DNA from: JBFMFB01 sp040752115
Lineage (GTDB): Bacteria; Pseudomonadota; Gammaproteobacteria; Burkholderiales; Sulfuricellaceae
Length of the DNA stretch: 64,000 nucleotides
Direction: 5' to 3'
NCBI GenBank assembly: GCA_040752115.1
Contig: JBFMFB010000007.1
Span: 1-64,000, forward strand
This document shows positions 1-7,302 of the stretch, in pieces (position 1 is the stretch's first letter; every line of letters starts with the position of its first letter). Below the pieces are notes generated by a model. That model was not told the origin of the DNA, ran no database searches, and saw nothing but the letters and a program-made list of their open reading frames with translations. The translations under genes and the position numbers were made by a program.

Positions 1-146
1 TCGGCGACGGCTTTCTTGAGGCGCTTCATGTGGTCGCGTTTCAGGCCCTCGATGCCTTCATTGAGGGCGGCGACGATGCCGGCGAGGTGTTCGCGCGCCT
101 CGGCGTATTTCTTGGCGCGGGTTTCGATGTCGACGAGGGAGGTCAT
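1..146 (-). CDS. Mu-like phage early protein, possibly Gam-like host-nuclease inhibitor (partial)
   Basis: Only the first 48 residues are visible; the gene runs off the left edge of the window. They form a charged, helix-rich segment (AEAREHLAGIVAALNEGI) like the N-terminal helix of Gam-family proteins of Mu-like phages, which bind DNA ends and block RecBCD. The ATG overlaps the stop of the preceding gene as ATGA, so it is translationally coupled at the distal end of the phage early operon, where gam is expected. The Gam call rests on position and helix character only; another coiled early protein is possible. Confidence 0.45.
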   Translation of the reverse strand, partial: MTSLVDIETRAKKYAEAREHLAGIVAALNEGIEGLKRDHMKRLKKAVA

Positions 147-373
147 GCGGTTTCTCCTGTGGGTTGAGGGGTGTTGAGGCGGTAGAGCCAGAGATCGCCC
201 TGGCGGCGGCAGACGATGTCGAGGCCGTTCTCGCGCAGCTCGGCGATCGCGCTATTGACGGCGCAGACGCTGGCGTGGGCGACGATCTCGGCGGTGCTGT
301 ATTCGCGCCCGCCTTCGAGCAGCCGTGCAACACGTTGCAGGCGCGGCGAGGTTTCGAGGCGGGCATGTTTCAT
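143..373 (-). CDS. small winged-helix-like phage early protein (76 aa)
   Basis: A 76-residue protein with a pattern typical of a small winged helix: a helical start, a YSTAEIVAHASVC segment that fits helix 2 to 3, then ELRENGLDIVCRRQGDLW like a recognition helix and wing. It probably binds DNA, but no specific family is recognised. It has a good ribosome site (AGGAGA about 9 nt before the ATG) and overlaps the next gene by ATGA. It belongs to the run of tightly packed small genes downstream of the transposition genes of the Mu-like prophage. Role unknown. Confidence 0.6.
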   Translation of the reverse strand: MKHARLETSPRLQRVARLLEGGREYSTAEIVAHASVCAVNSAIAELRENGLDIVCRRQGDLWLYRLNTPQPTGETA

Positions 374-385
374 GGCGCTTTTCTC

Positions 386-667
386 CTAGCGGTAACGCAC
401 GATGGCGGGGGTGTCGTAGGGGCTGGCGCTGCGATTGCGGCAGGCGCCGCAGAGGCGGTTGTGTGCGCCCTCGGACAGGAAGGTCTTGCCGCAGCACATG
501 CAGGCGCGCGCGGTGCTGCCCTTGCGGCGATGCGGCTTGATCTCCTGCGGCGCCTCCGGCGACAGCCGCTTGTGCACGGTGGAGCGGGGCAGGCCGGTGA
601 GTTGCGAGATTTCGGCGATGGTGGCGCCGGCGGCGCGCAGGCCGTGGATGTCGTGGCAGGTGCTCAT
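386..667 (-). CDS. HTH plus zinc-ribbon-like phage protein (93 aa)
   Basis: The first 40 residues carry a helix-turn-helix of the resolvase/Hin type (GATIAEISQLTGLPRSTVHKR), followed by a four-cysteine knuckle, CMCCGK then CGACR about 17 residues later, which is the spacing of a zinc ribbon. The combination suggests a sequence-specific DNA-binding protein, perhaps a small late-gene activator or a recombination accessory factor. This is inference; no named family was recognised. Its ATG overlaps the previous stop as ATGA, and the gene ends in TAG 12 nt before the next start. Confidence 0.6.
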   Translation of the reverse strand: MSTCHDIHGLRAAGATIAEISQLTGLPRSTVHKRLSPEAPQEIKPHRRKGSTARACMCCGKTFLSEGAHNRLCGACRNRSASPYDTPAIVRYR

Positions 668-861
668 AGCTGATCCACCGCGTTGCAGCCTTCGACGAAG
701 CGCGCCAGAGCGCGGATGTCGTCGGCGTCAAGGGTCATGGTCTCGTCGCCCTTGACGATCATCAGTGAGCGATCCGACCACCAGCCGAAGCGGGCCGGCT
801 GCTGGCGCAGCAGGAACTGCGGCACCGGGCGTTCGAGCACCTTGGTTTCCGGGGCGTTCAT
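664..861 (-). CDS. small phage early protein (65 aa)
   Basis: A 65-residue protein of unknown function. The sequence has a Trp-rich centre (RFGWWSDRSLMIVKGDET) and an acidic helical tail. It is coupled to the upstream gene by a TGATG junction (one shared base) and to the downstream gene by ATGA. The couplings are the main support for it being a real gene. No homologous family is recognised. Confidence 0.55.
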   Translation of the reverse strand: MNAPETKVLERPVPQFLLRQQPARFGWWSDRSLMIVKGDETMTLDADDIRALARFVEGCNAVDQL

Positions 862-1184
862 CAGTGCACCTGCCTGGCGAAACGGGCGATGCGCAGCAGC
901 TCGGCCTCGGCGCGGGTGAGCGTCCAGCGGATCTGGCAGTTGAAGCGCACGGTGACGAAGGTGACGTCGGCCTGGGTGGTGCGGTAGGTCGAGGCGTCGC
1001 TCCAGAGGGGGCTGCTCTGGTGCGGCGGCATGATCTCGACCTTGGAGCGGCCGCCGATGATGCGCACGATGAGGACAGTTTCGCCGTCCATGAGCAGGCG
1101 CTCAATGCAGCGGGCGGCATCGAGCTGGCCCTTGACGGCCATCGCGTTGAGCGCGGCGCGCTCTTCCTTGGTGAGTGCGGTCAT
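861..1184 (-). CDS. phage early protein of unknown function (107 aa)
   Basis: The start ATG at 1184 was chosen because it overlaps the upstream stop (ATGA) and has a near-ideal ribosome site, AGGAGG, about 8 nt upstream; the longer open frame to the right has no such signal. The protein has an N-terminal helix, a beta-rich middle (TVLIVRIIGGRSKVEIM) and a helical end with an RAEAELLRIARF repeat-like helix. No catalytic motif is evident and no family is recognised. It sits inside the prophage early operon. Confidence 0.6.
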   Translation of the reverse strand: MTALTKEERAALNAMAVKGQLDAARCIERLLMDGETVLIVRIIGGRSKVEIMPPHQSSPLWSDASTYRTTQADVTFVTVRFNCQIRWTLTRAEAELLRIARFARQVH

Positions 1185-1549
1185 GGTTTGACCTCCTGGC
1201 GGGGCTTGATGGCGCAGGTCTGGCACTCGCGCCAGATGCGCATGGCAAGCGGGTTGTGGGTCGGTGCGGGCAGCAGGGCCTTGCGGCATTCGGCGCGGGC
1301 GACGCGGCCGCCGGTGGCCGGGCAATCGACGTCGGATTCGAGATCGAGCACGCGGCTGATGAAGGTTTGCGGCACCTTGGCGTAGGCGCTGGTGCCGTCC
1401 GACAGGGCGCGGCTGACGTAGCAGCGCGAGACGCCCAGGCGCTCGGCGACGCCGGCCTTGCCGCGCGGATGCAGATCGACCTCGCGGGCGAGGATGGCGC
1501 GCCAGTCGGGAGTCGCTGGCGTCGGCGTTACTGCGGATTCAAGTTCCAT
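1181..1549 (-). CDS. Cro/LacI-like HTH phage protein (122 aa)
   Basis: Residues about 30-50 contain a clear helix-turn-helix, GVAERLGVSRCYVSRALS, of the Cro/LacI type, preceded by a short acidic leader. The C-terminal third carries four cysteines (CPATG, ECRK, ECQTC) that could bind a metal. The chosen ATG overlaps the end of the upstream gene by 11 nt. It is probably a phage transcription factor of the early operon. The target is unknown, and the alternative of a structural DNA-binding protein cannot be excluded. Confidence 0.6.
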   Translation of the reverse strand: MELESAVTPTPATPDWRAILAREVDLHPRGKAGVAERLGVSRCYVSRALSDGTSAYAKVPQTFISRVLDLESDVDCPATGGRVARAECRKALLPAPTHNPLAMRIWRECQTCAIKPRQEVKP

Positions 1550-2180
1550 AGATTGCGTCCTCTTCGGTAACGGGCTTGACCCAGACGGTCTTGCCGAGAT
1601 TGGGGTCATAGACGGCGTCGGCGCGGCAGACCATTGGCGGTCGGGGGCCGGGCGGCTGTCCGTGCGGGGTCGGCAGCAGGCGATAGCGCGCCTGGATGCC
1701 GCCGCGCCCGACTCCCTTGCCGGGCTTGACGCACTCCAGGTAGCCGGCGCGGTGCAGGTTGTGCAGGTAGTCGTGGGCGGCGCTCTCGCGCACCGGGATG
1801 TCCGGCGTGCCAGCGTGGGCGGCCAGCTCGCGGGCGTTGGTGTCGGCCTTCATCATGCGCAGCGTCCGCCACATCTGTTCCTGGGCGAGGCCCTGGGTAA
1901 CCGGCGTGCCATCCTTGCGCACGCGCGGGGCCTCGGCGCCGGCGTCGCGGGCGAGCTTCCAGCGCTTCGGCGTGCGGGTATCGCTGGCCTGCGTGAGCAC
2001 CAGGTAGCCGGCGCGCTCCAGGCCCACGACGTAGTCGCGTACCGTGGCCTTGCACTCGGCGCCGAGGGTGATCTCGGCCAGGTCGAAGTCGCTCCCCTTG
2101 AGCGCGCGAATGCGATCCCAGACGCGCTGGCGCTGGCCCTTGCCGCCGACGAGTTCGAGGTGGGCGGGCTTACGAGCCAT
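1539..2180 (-). CDS. double winged-helix phage protein (213 aa)
   Basis: The 213-residue product appears to contain two similar winged-helix units. The first is near residues 15-65 (VRDYVVGLERAGYLVL) and the second near 105-155 (AHDYLHNLHRAGYLECV). The recurring LxRAGYL turn, which ends the recognition helix in both, suggests internal duplication. The tail is proline-rich. The start overlaps the stop of the MuB-like ATPase gene by one base (TGATG), so the two are translated together. It is likely a DNA-binding accessory of transposition or early regulation; no named family recognised. Confidence 0.6.
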   Translation of the reverse strand: MARKPAHLELVGGKGQRQRVWDRIRALKGSDFDLAEITLGAECKATVRDYVVGLERAGYLVLTQASDTRTPKRWKLARDAGAEAPRVRKDGTPVTQGLAQEQMWRTLRMMKADTNARELAAHAGTPDIPVRESAAHDYLHNLHRAGYLECVKPGKGVGRGGIQARYRLLPTPHGQPPGPRPPMVCRADAVYDPNLGKTVWVKPVTEEDAIYGT

Positions 2181-2896
2181 CAGGCGGCCCTCCGGGGCGC
2201 TTCGCCGGTGTAGATGGGGGTGTCGCCCCAGACGCGCAGGTCGACGCGCTCCCAGCCCTCGACAGCGGCCTTTTCGGCGATGCCGTTGAGATTGACGCAG
2301 ACGCGGCGCACGCTGCCGCCGGAGAGCTTGACCAGGTGATCGAGCAGATCCTCGGCGACCTTGATGCCGGCGGCGTAGATCGGCGCCAGGGCCTTGGCGT
2401 CCTGGAGGCTGACCGGCTGCGCCGGCACCCAGGAGAGCACGCGGCTGTGGAAGCGCTCCCACTTCTTGAGCTTCTGCGGCAGCATTTCCTCGCCGGCGAT
2501 GATGATGGGCGACTGGCTACCCTCGTAGATGTCTCGCACCAGCTCGACGAGGCCATCGCTGCGCGTGCAGTGGTCGAACTCGTCGATCATCAGCGGCCGG
2601 CGGCTGGCGGCAAGCTGGGTGCAGATCGCGTCGAGCATCTGCGGGATGGTGCCGTTCTGGCGCATACCCATCTCGACGAGGATCTTCTCCAGCAGGGCCT
2701 TGCGGCCCCAGGCGCTGCGCATCTGCACGTAGTAGGCGCGCGTGGTGTTTGCGGCGGCGAGCAAGCTGGTGGTCTTGGCGTAACCTGCCGGGCCGTAGAG
2801 CACGGCGAAGCCGGGGAGGCCGTTGGCACGGCCGTTGAGCCGTTCGACGGCGGTGCGCACCAGGTCAAGATTGTGAATCTGAGCGGTTTGTGACAT
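2180..2896 (-). CDS. MuB-like target-DNA activator ATPase
   Basis: This AAA+ ATPase resembles phage Mu protein B, which coats target DNA and delivers it to the transposase. The Walker A motif GPAGYAKTT is at residues 35-43 and the Walker B motif PLMIDEFDH at 101-109; a sensor-like Asn/Arg region follows. At 238 residues it is shorter than Mu B (312 residues) and lacks the N-terminal HTH domain, as in BcepMu-type and TniB-like relatives. The ATG at 2896 follows AGGAG by 8 nt and lies about 50 nt after the transposase stop, so both are on one message. Target immunity and activation are inferred from family knowledge. Confidence 0.85.
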   Translation of the reverse strand: MSQTAQIHNLDLVRTAVERLNGRANGLPGFAVLYGPAGYAKTTSLLAAANTTRAYYVQMRSAWGRKALLEKILVEMGMRQNGTIPQMLDAICTQLAASRRPLMIDEFDHCTRSDGLVELVRDIYEGSQSPIIIAGEEMLPQKLKKWERFHSRVLSWVPAQPVSLQDAKALAPIYAAGIKVAEDLLDHLVKLSGGSVRRVCVNLNGIAEKAAVEGWERVDLRVWGDTPIYTGEAPRRAA

Positions 2897-2945
2897 TCTT
2901 GAAGCTCCTATGTAGTTGCAGCAAACGGGCCGTTGCGTGATGGCG

Positions 2946-5087
2946 TCACGCAGCGGCCTTTCTCTTTCCCGCTTCGGCGCGGTATTGCGCGGAATTCGGG
3001 TACATCCGGTGCCAGCGGGCATCGGCTTCGGTGACGGTGTCGCCGGCGGCGATCGCGGCATCGAGCGCGAGCCAATCGGCGTAGTTCTCGGCGGGGGTGC
3101 GTTCCGAGCGGGAGCGCGCCGGCGGTGCCTGGACGAAATTGCAGTTTTCCGCTGCACTTTCGTCCGCAGCCGGCGGCAAGGCGCGCTGCGCCTCGGTTTC
3201 GACCGGCACCGGAATGGACGAGAGCGCCTCGGCGTCGATGACGCGGCCGCCGATCACGATCTGATTGCATGCCGGGGCGGCGATGGCCGGAGCGCCGTGC
3301 AGTTCCTCCAGAATCTCTTCGCGCTTGGCATCCACGCGGGCCAAGCGGCCCTTGGCGCGCTTCTCACGGGCCTGCTGAACCACCGCCACCGGCATGTAAT
3401 GACGGCTGTTGCCGTTGGCCTGTGCCTCGCAGATGAAGCGGCCTTCGGGGGTATAGACCCAGATCCGCGACGGGTCGTGGATGTCGTAGGCGATCTGGGC
3501 CTCGATGCCGTGGAATTCGGCCAGCTCGCGGGCGAAGTAGATGTTGGTGAAGAGGTTGATCTCGGCGCGCTGGATGGTGCGGGTAACGCGCGGTCGGAAC
3601 AGGGTGGCGGTGTCCTCTGGCCGCAGCACGTCGGGCTTCCAGCCACGGGCCTCGAAGGCGCGCCAGGCGAGATCCGGCGAGGTGCCCTTGAGGGTGCGGT
3701 GCGCCTTGGCGTTGTAGTCGGCGACGCGGGCGTCGATGAACTGGATGAAGACGTCGAAAGGGATCAGCGGCATGGCGCCGCCGCTCTTCAAAGCCTTGCG
3801 GGTCACCTTGAACTGCTGGAGCCGGGCTTCCCTGTCCATCGCGGCCCCGATGTAGCTGGGTAGTTGCTTCGCGGCCTGGACGAAGATGGTCTGGTGGGCG
3901 CGCTCGATGACGCCCCGCGCCTGCGAGTTGTAGGCGATGCTGTGGCGCATGTCGGTGCCCAGCCGGCTCATCAGGCCGGTGGTCTCATCCTTCATCATGG
4001 CGTTCTGGTAGCCGCCGCCGTTATCGACGTAGAAGATGGCCGGGATGCCGTTGCGCTCGGCCGCGTAGCGAATGGCATCGGCGACGGCGATACCGGATTC
4101 GGCCAGGTCGATGCTCCAGCCGACGCAGCGGCGGGTGGCGATGTCGAGGATGGCGGTGATTTCAGGCCGGAAGGGGCGGCCATGCAGCGGGTGCTGCACT
4201 TCGGCGTCAAAGCAGTGGCCGTCGGCCGTCCAGATGTCGTTCGGCTCCAGTTGCGAGAAGTCGCGCCGGATGAAGGGCTGGATGTTCTTGAGTTCGCGCG
4301 GCCCCATGCGGCCGCGTTCGCGCGTGACGGTGCCGAGCTTGTCGAGGAAACGGCGCACCTGGTGGATCGAGGGGCGCTCGGCGGCCGTCCAGACGTTACA
4401 AGCGTCCCGGTAGGCGGCCTCGACGGAGGGTTTTTGCGGCTGCTGGTAACGCTCCAGGAAGACCTTAGCCCAGGGCGGCACTGTCATGTCGCGCTGGGCC
4501 ACGCGGGGCGTCAGGTCGCCGGCGGACAGCCAGCGCTTGAGGGTGCGGATCGACGGCAGGCCGGTGTCGTTGGCGCCCTTGCGCCCCCGGCCGTCGCGGG
4601 CCAGTTGCAGCGAGCGGACGATGACCGGCTCGGCGCGGCCGCTGGCGGCCAGGGCCAGCAGCGTCTGCATGGCCACTTCCTGGCTGCATCCGGCCTCGGC
4701 CTGAAAGCGGCGGATCGCGGTGACCACGCCGGCGCGGGCATCGCGCTCGATGCGCTGGTCATCGGTGAGGTCGGCGCAGGCTTGTGGAATAAGAAGGCCG
4801 GCGAGCGATGGCGCTGCCGGCAAAGGCGCCGGGAGGTTGGCGGCGCTGGAGGAGACGGTGGTTGCGGTGAGCTTGCGCTCCAGGAGGGCCTGGCGTGCCT
4901 GGGCGGGCAGCGAGGCGACGGCGAATTCCTTGCGGGTGCCGTTGCGGCCGCCGCGTGCGGCGACTTCGCGGAATGACCAGGCGCTGCGCGCCGACAGCTT
5001 CTCAATTCCGCGTGTTGTGCCTGGTAGTCCGGGGAGCTGGAGGCCGGCCAGTTCGGTGGCCGAATAGTGGGTTTTCGCGGCGGTCAT
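2946..5087 (-). CDS. MuA-like DDE transposase
   Basis: The protein (713 residues) catalyses end cleavage and strand transfer of the prophage. It begins with a Mu-type winged helix (residues about 1-75), the same domain type as in the repressor. The RNase H-like integrase core carries the catalytic triad Asp289 (TADGH), Asp355 (YVDNGGG) and Glu395 (RGVIER). The C-terminal part has the Mu transposase beta-barrel and a basic ALAKREEI-type helical tail that may contact the MuB partner. The ATG at 5087 was chosen over a longer upstream frame because it overlaps the previous stop (ATGA) and begins the conserved domain. The D-to-E spacing of 40 residues is shorter than in phage Mu, where it is 56. 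Confidence 0.93.
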   Translation of the reverse strand: MTAAKTHYSATELAGLQLPGLPGTTRGIEKLSARSAWSFREVAARGGRNGTRKEFAVASLPAQARQALLERKLTATTVSSSAANLPAPLPAAPSLAGLLIPQACADLTDDQRIERDARAGVVTAIRRFQAEAGCSQEVAMQTLLALAASGRAEPVIVRSLQLARDGRGRKGANDTGLPSIRTLKRWLSAGDLTPRVAQRDMTVPPWAKVFLERYQQPQKPSVEAAYRDACNVWTAAERPSIHQVRRFLDKLGTVTRERGRMGPRELKNIQPFIRRDFSQLEPNDIWTADGHCFDAEVQHPLHGRPFRPEITAILDIATRRCVGWSIDLAESGIAVADAIRYAAERNGIPAIFYVDNGGGYQNAMMKDETTGLMSRLGTDMRHSIAYNSQARGVIERAHQTIFVQAAKQLPSYIGAAMDREARLQQFKVTRKALKSGGAMPLIPFDVFIQFIDARVADYNAKAHRTLKGTSPDLAWRAFEARGWKPDVLRPEDTATLFRPRVTRTIQRAEINLFTNIYFARELAEFHGIEAQIAYDIHDPSRIWVYTPEGRFICEAQANGNSRHYMPVAVVQQAREKRAKGRLARVDAKREEILEELHGAPAIAAPACNQIVIGGRVIDAEALSSIPVPVETEAQRALPPAADESAAENCNFVQAPPARSRSERTPAENYADWLALDAAIAAGDTVTEADARWHRMYPNSAQYRAEAGKRKAAA

Positions 5088-5521
5088 TCGCCATCTCCCA
5101 TCTGCGTCTTGAGTTGTTTGATCTTGCGGGCGGCCTCGTCGCGCTGGCGCTCCAGGCGGCCGAGTTCGGCGTTCAGGGCTTCGCGGCCGATCAGCAGCCG
5201 GCCACCACGCACACCGGCCAGCCAGGCCGTGAGGGTGGTTGTCTCGGCGGCGGCCTCGAAGGCCGGGATGAATTCGAGGGGGGCGCGCCAGGATTCGCGG
5301 CTCGGCGCCGTCCAAGCATGGAGCTGGTGCTCGGTGATGTTCTGGCCAGTGAGTTCGGCCATGCGCGCGGCGATTTGCGCGGCGTTGTAGGGGCTGGCCT
5401 TGATGGCGTCGGCCATCAGGCGGCGCACGGCCAGGCTGTAGTCCATTGCACCAGGAAGCGGCTCGGCTGGTACCGGAACCTCGAAAAGGTCGCCGGTGAG
5501 GCGATCTATCTGACGACGCAT
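5084..5521 (-). CDS. Mu-like phage early protein with C-terminal coiled coil (145 aa)
   Basis: A 145-residue protein between ner and the transposase gene. The middle (YNAAQIAARMAELTGQNIT) looks like a helix-turn-helix, followed by a LHAWTAPSRESWR motif that recurs, as far as I recall, in unnamed proteins of other Mu-like phages. The last 40 residues (RLERQRDEAARKIKQL) form a predicted coiled coil. It is probably a DNA-binding early regulator, but its function is not established. The stop is shared with the transposase start (ATGA). Confidence 0.6.
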   Translation of the reverse strand: MRRQIDRLTGDLFEVPVPAEPLPGAMDYSLAVRRLMADAIKASPYNAAQIAARMAELTGQNITEHQLHAWTAPSRESWRAPLEFIPAFEAAAETTTLTAWLAGVRGGRLLIGREALNAELGRLERQRDEAARKIKQLKTQMGDGE

Positions 5522-5523
5522 GT

Positions 5524-5847
5524 CTAGGCTGCTAATGCGAGGTTGCCATTGACCACACGGCTGGCCGCGTTACACTGTACGGCGCGGAATCCTCTCGGCT
5601 TCGGCTCCCCGTTCTCGTAGTAACGCGACGGCCAGATCTCTTTCGGATGCAGGCCAAGCGCGTCGGCAATGCGCTTCTCGTTCGCCGGATAGCTCCTCAC
5701 GAAACATGAGGAAAGCGACGTCGAATCGCGCAGCCCGTGAGCCTTGGCGATGCCGGCCAGCGTGATGCCGCGCTTGTGCAAGGCCGCCTTGATGTCGGCC
5801 GGGTGCCAGTCCTCTCGACTGGCTTTTTTTGCGGGGCGTGTTGTCAT
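5524..5847 (-). CDS. Ner-like phage regulatory protein (Nlp family)
   Basis: A 107-residue DNA-binding protein of the Ner/Nlp/SfsB family, the first gene of the early operon. The core runs DWHPADIKAALHKRGITLA, an HTH with AHGLRDSTSLSS, then NEKRIADALGLHPKEIWPSRY, which is the family's signature end. In phage Mu, Ner shuts down both the early and repressor promoters. The ATG at 5847 (MTTRPAKK) fits the family start better than the longer frame from 5874. The C-terminal 30 residues after the family core are extra. It lies directly downstream of a strong promoter and the operator array. Confidence 0.85.
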   Translation of the reverse strand: MTTRPAKKASREDWHPADIKAALHKRGITLAGIAKAHGLRDSTSLSSCFVRSYPANEKRIADALGLHPKEIWPSRYYENGEPKPRGFRAVQCNAASRVVNGNLALAA

Positions 5848-5882
5848 GTATTTGAGACCTGTTCCGGTGTTCAATAGCTGCC

Positions 5883-5911
5883 ATGTTATGAACTTTGTTC
5901 TGCACTGTCAA
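5883..5911 (-). promoter_or_regulatory. early promoter of the prophage (sigma-70 type)
   Basis: On the minus strand TTGACA (5911-5906) is followed after exactly 17 nt by TAACAT (5888-5883). It points into ner and the transposition genes. The first operator copy (5914-5926) abuts the -35 box, so bound repressor would block RNA polymerase. Confidence 0.75.
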
Positions 5912-5913
5912 CA

Positions 5914-6046
5914 GTTCGCAACTCGCTATACACCCCTCCCCGCCGCTGTTTTTGGTTTAGTTCGCTACTTCAATGCCTTACGTTTGTTCGCAACTCGCAA
6001 TTTGTTCGTTACGCGCAGTTCGCTACTTGTCCCATGAGTAGCGAAC
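5914..6046. promoter_or_regulatory. operator array of the Mu-like repressor (six GTTCGC-type repeats)
   Basis: Six copies of a 10-13 bp element lie between ner and the repressor gene: GTTCGCAACTCGC at 5914-5926 and 5986-5998, GTTCGCTACTT at 5960-5970, GTTCGTTACGCGC at 6004-6016, GTTCGCTACTTGT at 6018-6030, and one inverted copy, AGTAGCGAAC, at 6037-6046 inside the first repressor codons. By analogy with Mu, such sites bind the repressor and, through the related transposase N-terminus, act as the transpositional enhancer. The copy over the start codon suggests tight autoregulation. Confidence 0.75.
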
Positions 6047-6753
6047 ACGACGACGTATGGCTCTCGGCCGAGGATCTTGCTGAATACGGCAAGCGCGCCG
6101 GGCTTCCTGGCACGCCGCGTGGCTGCACGAAGAAGGCGCAGCGCGAGCAGTGGCCATCGAGGCAAGTGCAAGGAAAAGGTGGCAAGGGCGGCATCAAGAC
6201 GCTCTACCAGCCGCCCACGGCGCTTCTGGCGGCCATCAATTCCGTCGGCGAGCCGTCGCAGGCCGCGCCGGCCAAAGTGAAGCGCACGCCAGTACAGGCG
6301 CCGCATCGCGTTGAGCAGCCGCTCGCCGGATATGTCGCCATCCCGCTCTACAACGGCGTTCGCGCAGCAGCGGGCGCTGGCGCGATCGTCGAGCACGAAA
6401 CGCCTGACGATGCCCTGGTGTTCAAGGAAGAGTGGGTGCGCATCGAACTGGGCGCCCGGCCGCAGGATCTCTACCTGATCCGGGTGGCCGGTGACTCGAT
6501 GGAGCCGACCTTGCGGTCAGGCGATGTGATCCTGGTGGATCGGCGCGCCACGCGGCCAGACCGCGAGGGCGTCTATATCCTGCGAATGAATGAGATGCTG
6601 CTGGTGAAGCGGCTCCAGGCCCTGCCTGGCGGTGTGGTGCGCGTGATCAGCGACAACACGGCGTTCTTGCCGTTCGAGATCAAGGCCGCCGACGTTGGTG
6701 GGGATGAGCTGGCCATCATCGGCCGCGTCGTCTGGACTGGCCGCCGCATGTAA
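6034..6753 (+). CDS. Mu-type prophage repressor with LexA/S24 peptidase domain
   Basis: The first 70 residues are a Mu-type winged helix (WLSAEDLAEYGKRAGLPGT, then W-x-x-R and KGG), also found in Mu c repressor and MuA. The C-terminal half is a LexA-like S24 peptidase: catalytic Ser155 in GDSMEPTL and Lys192 in LLVKRL are 37 residues apart, exactly as in LexA. An Ala-Gly pair near residues 113-116 (RAAAGAGA) is a candidate self-cleavage site. The protein should keep the prophage silent and be inactivated by RecA after DNA damage. No Shine-Dalgarno is evident, and an operator copy overlaps the start codon. It is divergent from ner. Confidence 0.88.
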   Translation: MSSEHDDVWLSAEDLAEYGKRAGLPGTPRGCTKKAQREQWPSRQVQGKGGKGGIKTLYQPPTALLAAINSVGEPSQAAPAKVKRTPVQAPHRVEQPLAGYVAIPLYNGVRAAAGAGAIVEHETPDDALVFKEEWVRIELGARPQDLYLIRVAGDSMEPTLRSGDVILVDRRATRPDREGVYILRMNEMLLVKRLQALPGGVVRVISDNTAFLPFEIKAADVGGDELAIIGRVVWTGRRM

Positions 6754-6760
6754 CGCTGGC

Positions 6761-6910
6761 TGTGCCAATACGCCCGCTAAATTGACCGGCCGCCGCTCGA
6801 TGAACCGCGAAATAGTGACCGGCCGATTTTTGTCCCCGATCCCGCGTCATCCCGCATGGTTGCGGGCCTTCCCGGTTCCGGGTGGTCGGTGATGGCCTGT
6901 GCCAATACGC
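6761..6910. repeat. 13-bp direct repeat flanking the presumed prophage end
   Basis: TGTGCCAATACGC occurs at 6761-6773, eight bases after the repressor stop, and again at 6898-6910. In Mu the left end lies just beyond the repressor and holds several transposase sites within about 170 bp. These copies could be two such sites or a short repeat at the junction. The exact prophage boundary cannot be fixed from this window, since the other end is outside it. Confidence 0.4.
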
Positions 6911-7181
6911 TCACCTCCCCACACTCGACGAAGAACAGCAACGACAACCCGACCGGTTGCCGGCCACGGGCGATGTCCTCGACGATGTCCGGTGCCAGTC
7001 GCGCGAGCTTGAGCATCTTCTGCATCCGGGCCAGGCCGATCTTCTCGGCCTTGGCCAGTTCGGTCATATTTTTCACCCGGCCCGAGTCCAGCCTCTCCTG
7101 CCAGAAGAACGCTCGGGCCAATGCGCTCATCAGATTCTCATCGACAGACGTGGGCCGGCCTGTGATTGACGACGCCACCAT
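6777..7181 (-). pseudogene. remnant of a large serine recombinase (C-terminal part)
   Basis: The open frame encodes a segment (ALARAFFWQERLDSGR, then LARLAPDIVEDIARGRQP) that matches the region after the catalytic domain of large serine recombinases, including the LAPDIVE signature. The N-terminal resolvase domain with its active-site serine is absent: an in-frame stop lies 18 nt before the first ATG. The last 50 residues no longer follow the family. It is probably a broken integrase gene left beside the prophage edge. A short functional DNA-binding protein is less likely. Confidence 0.5.
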
Positions 7182-7302
7182 GAACGCGCTGTTCGATCAG
7201 GAAGCCAAGCGGCTTCTTTGCCGAAATCCACGGTGTGGCCGCACTTATGAACCCATGATAAGATGATGCTCGATTGACAGTTTCCGTGAGAAGTCAAGCG
7301 AT

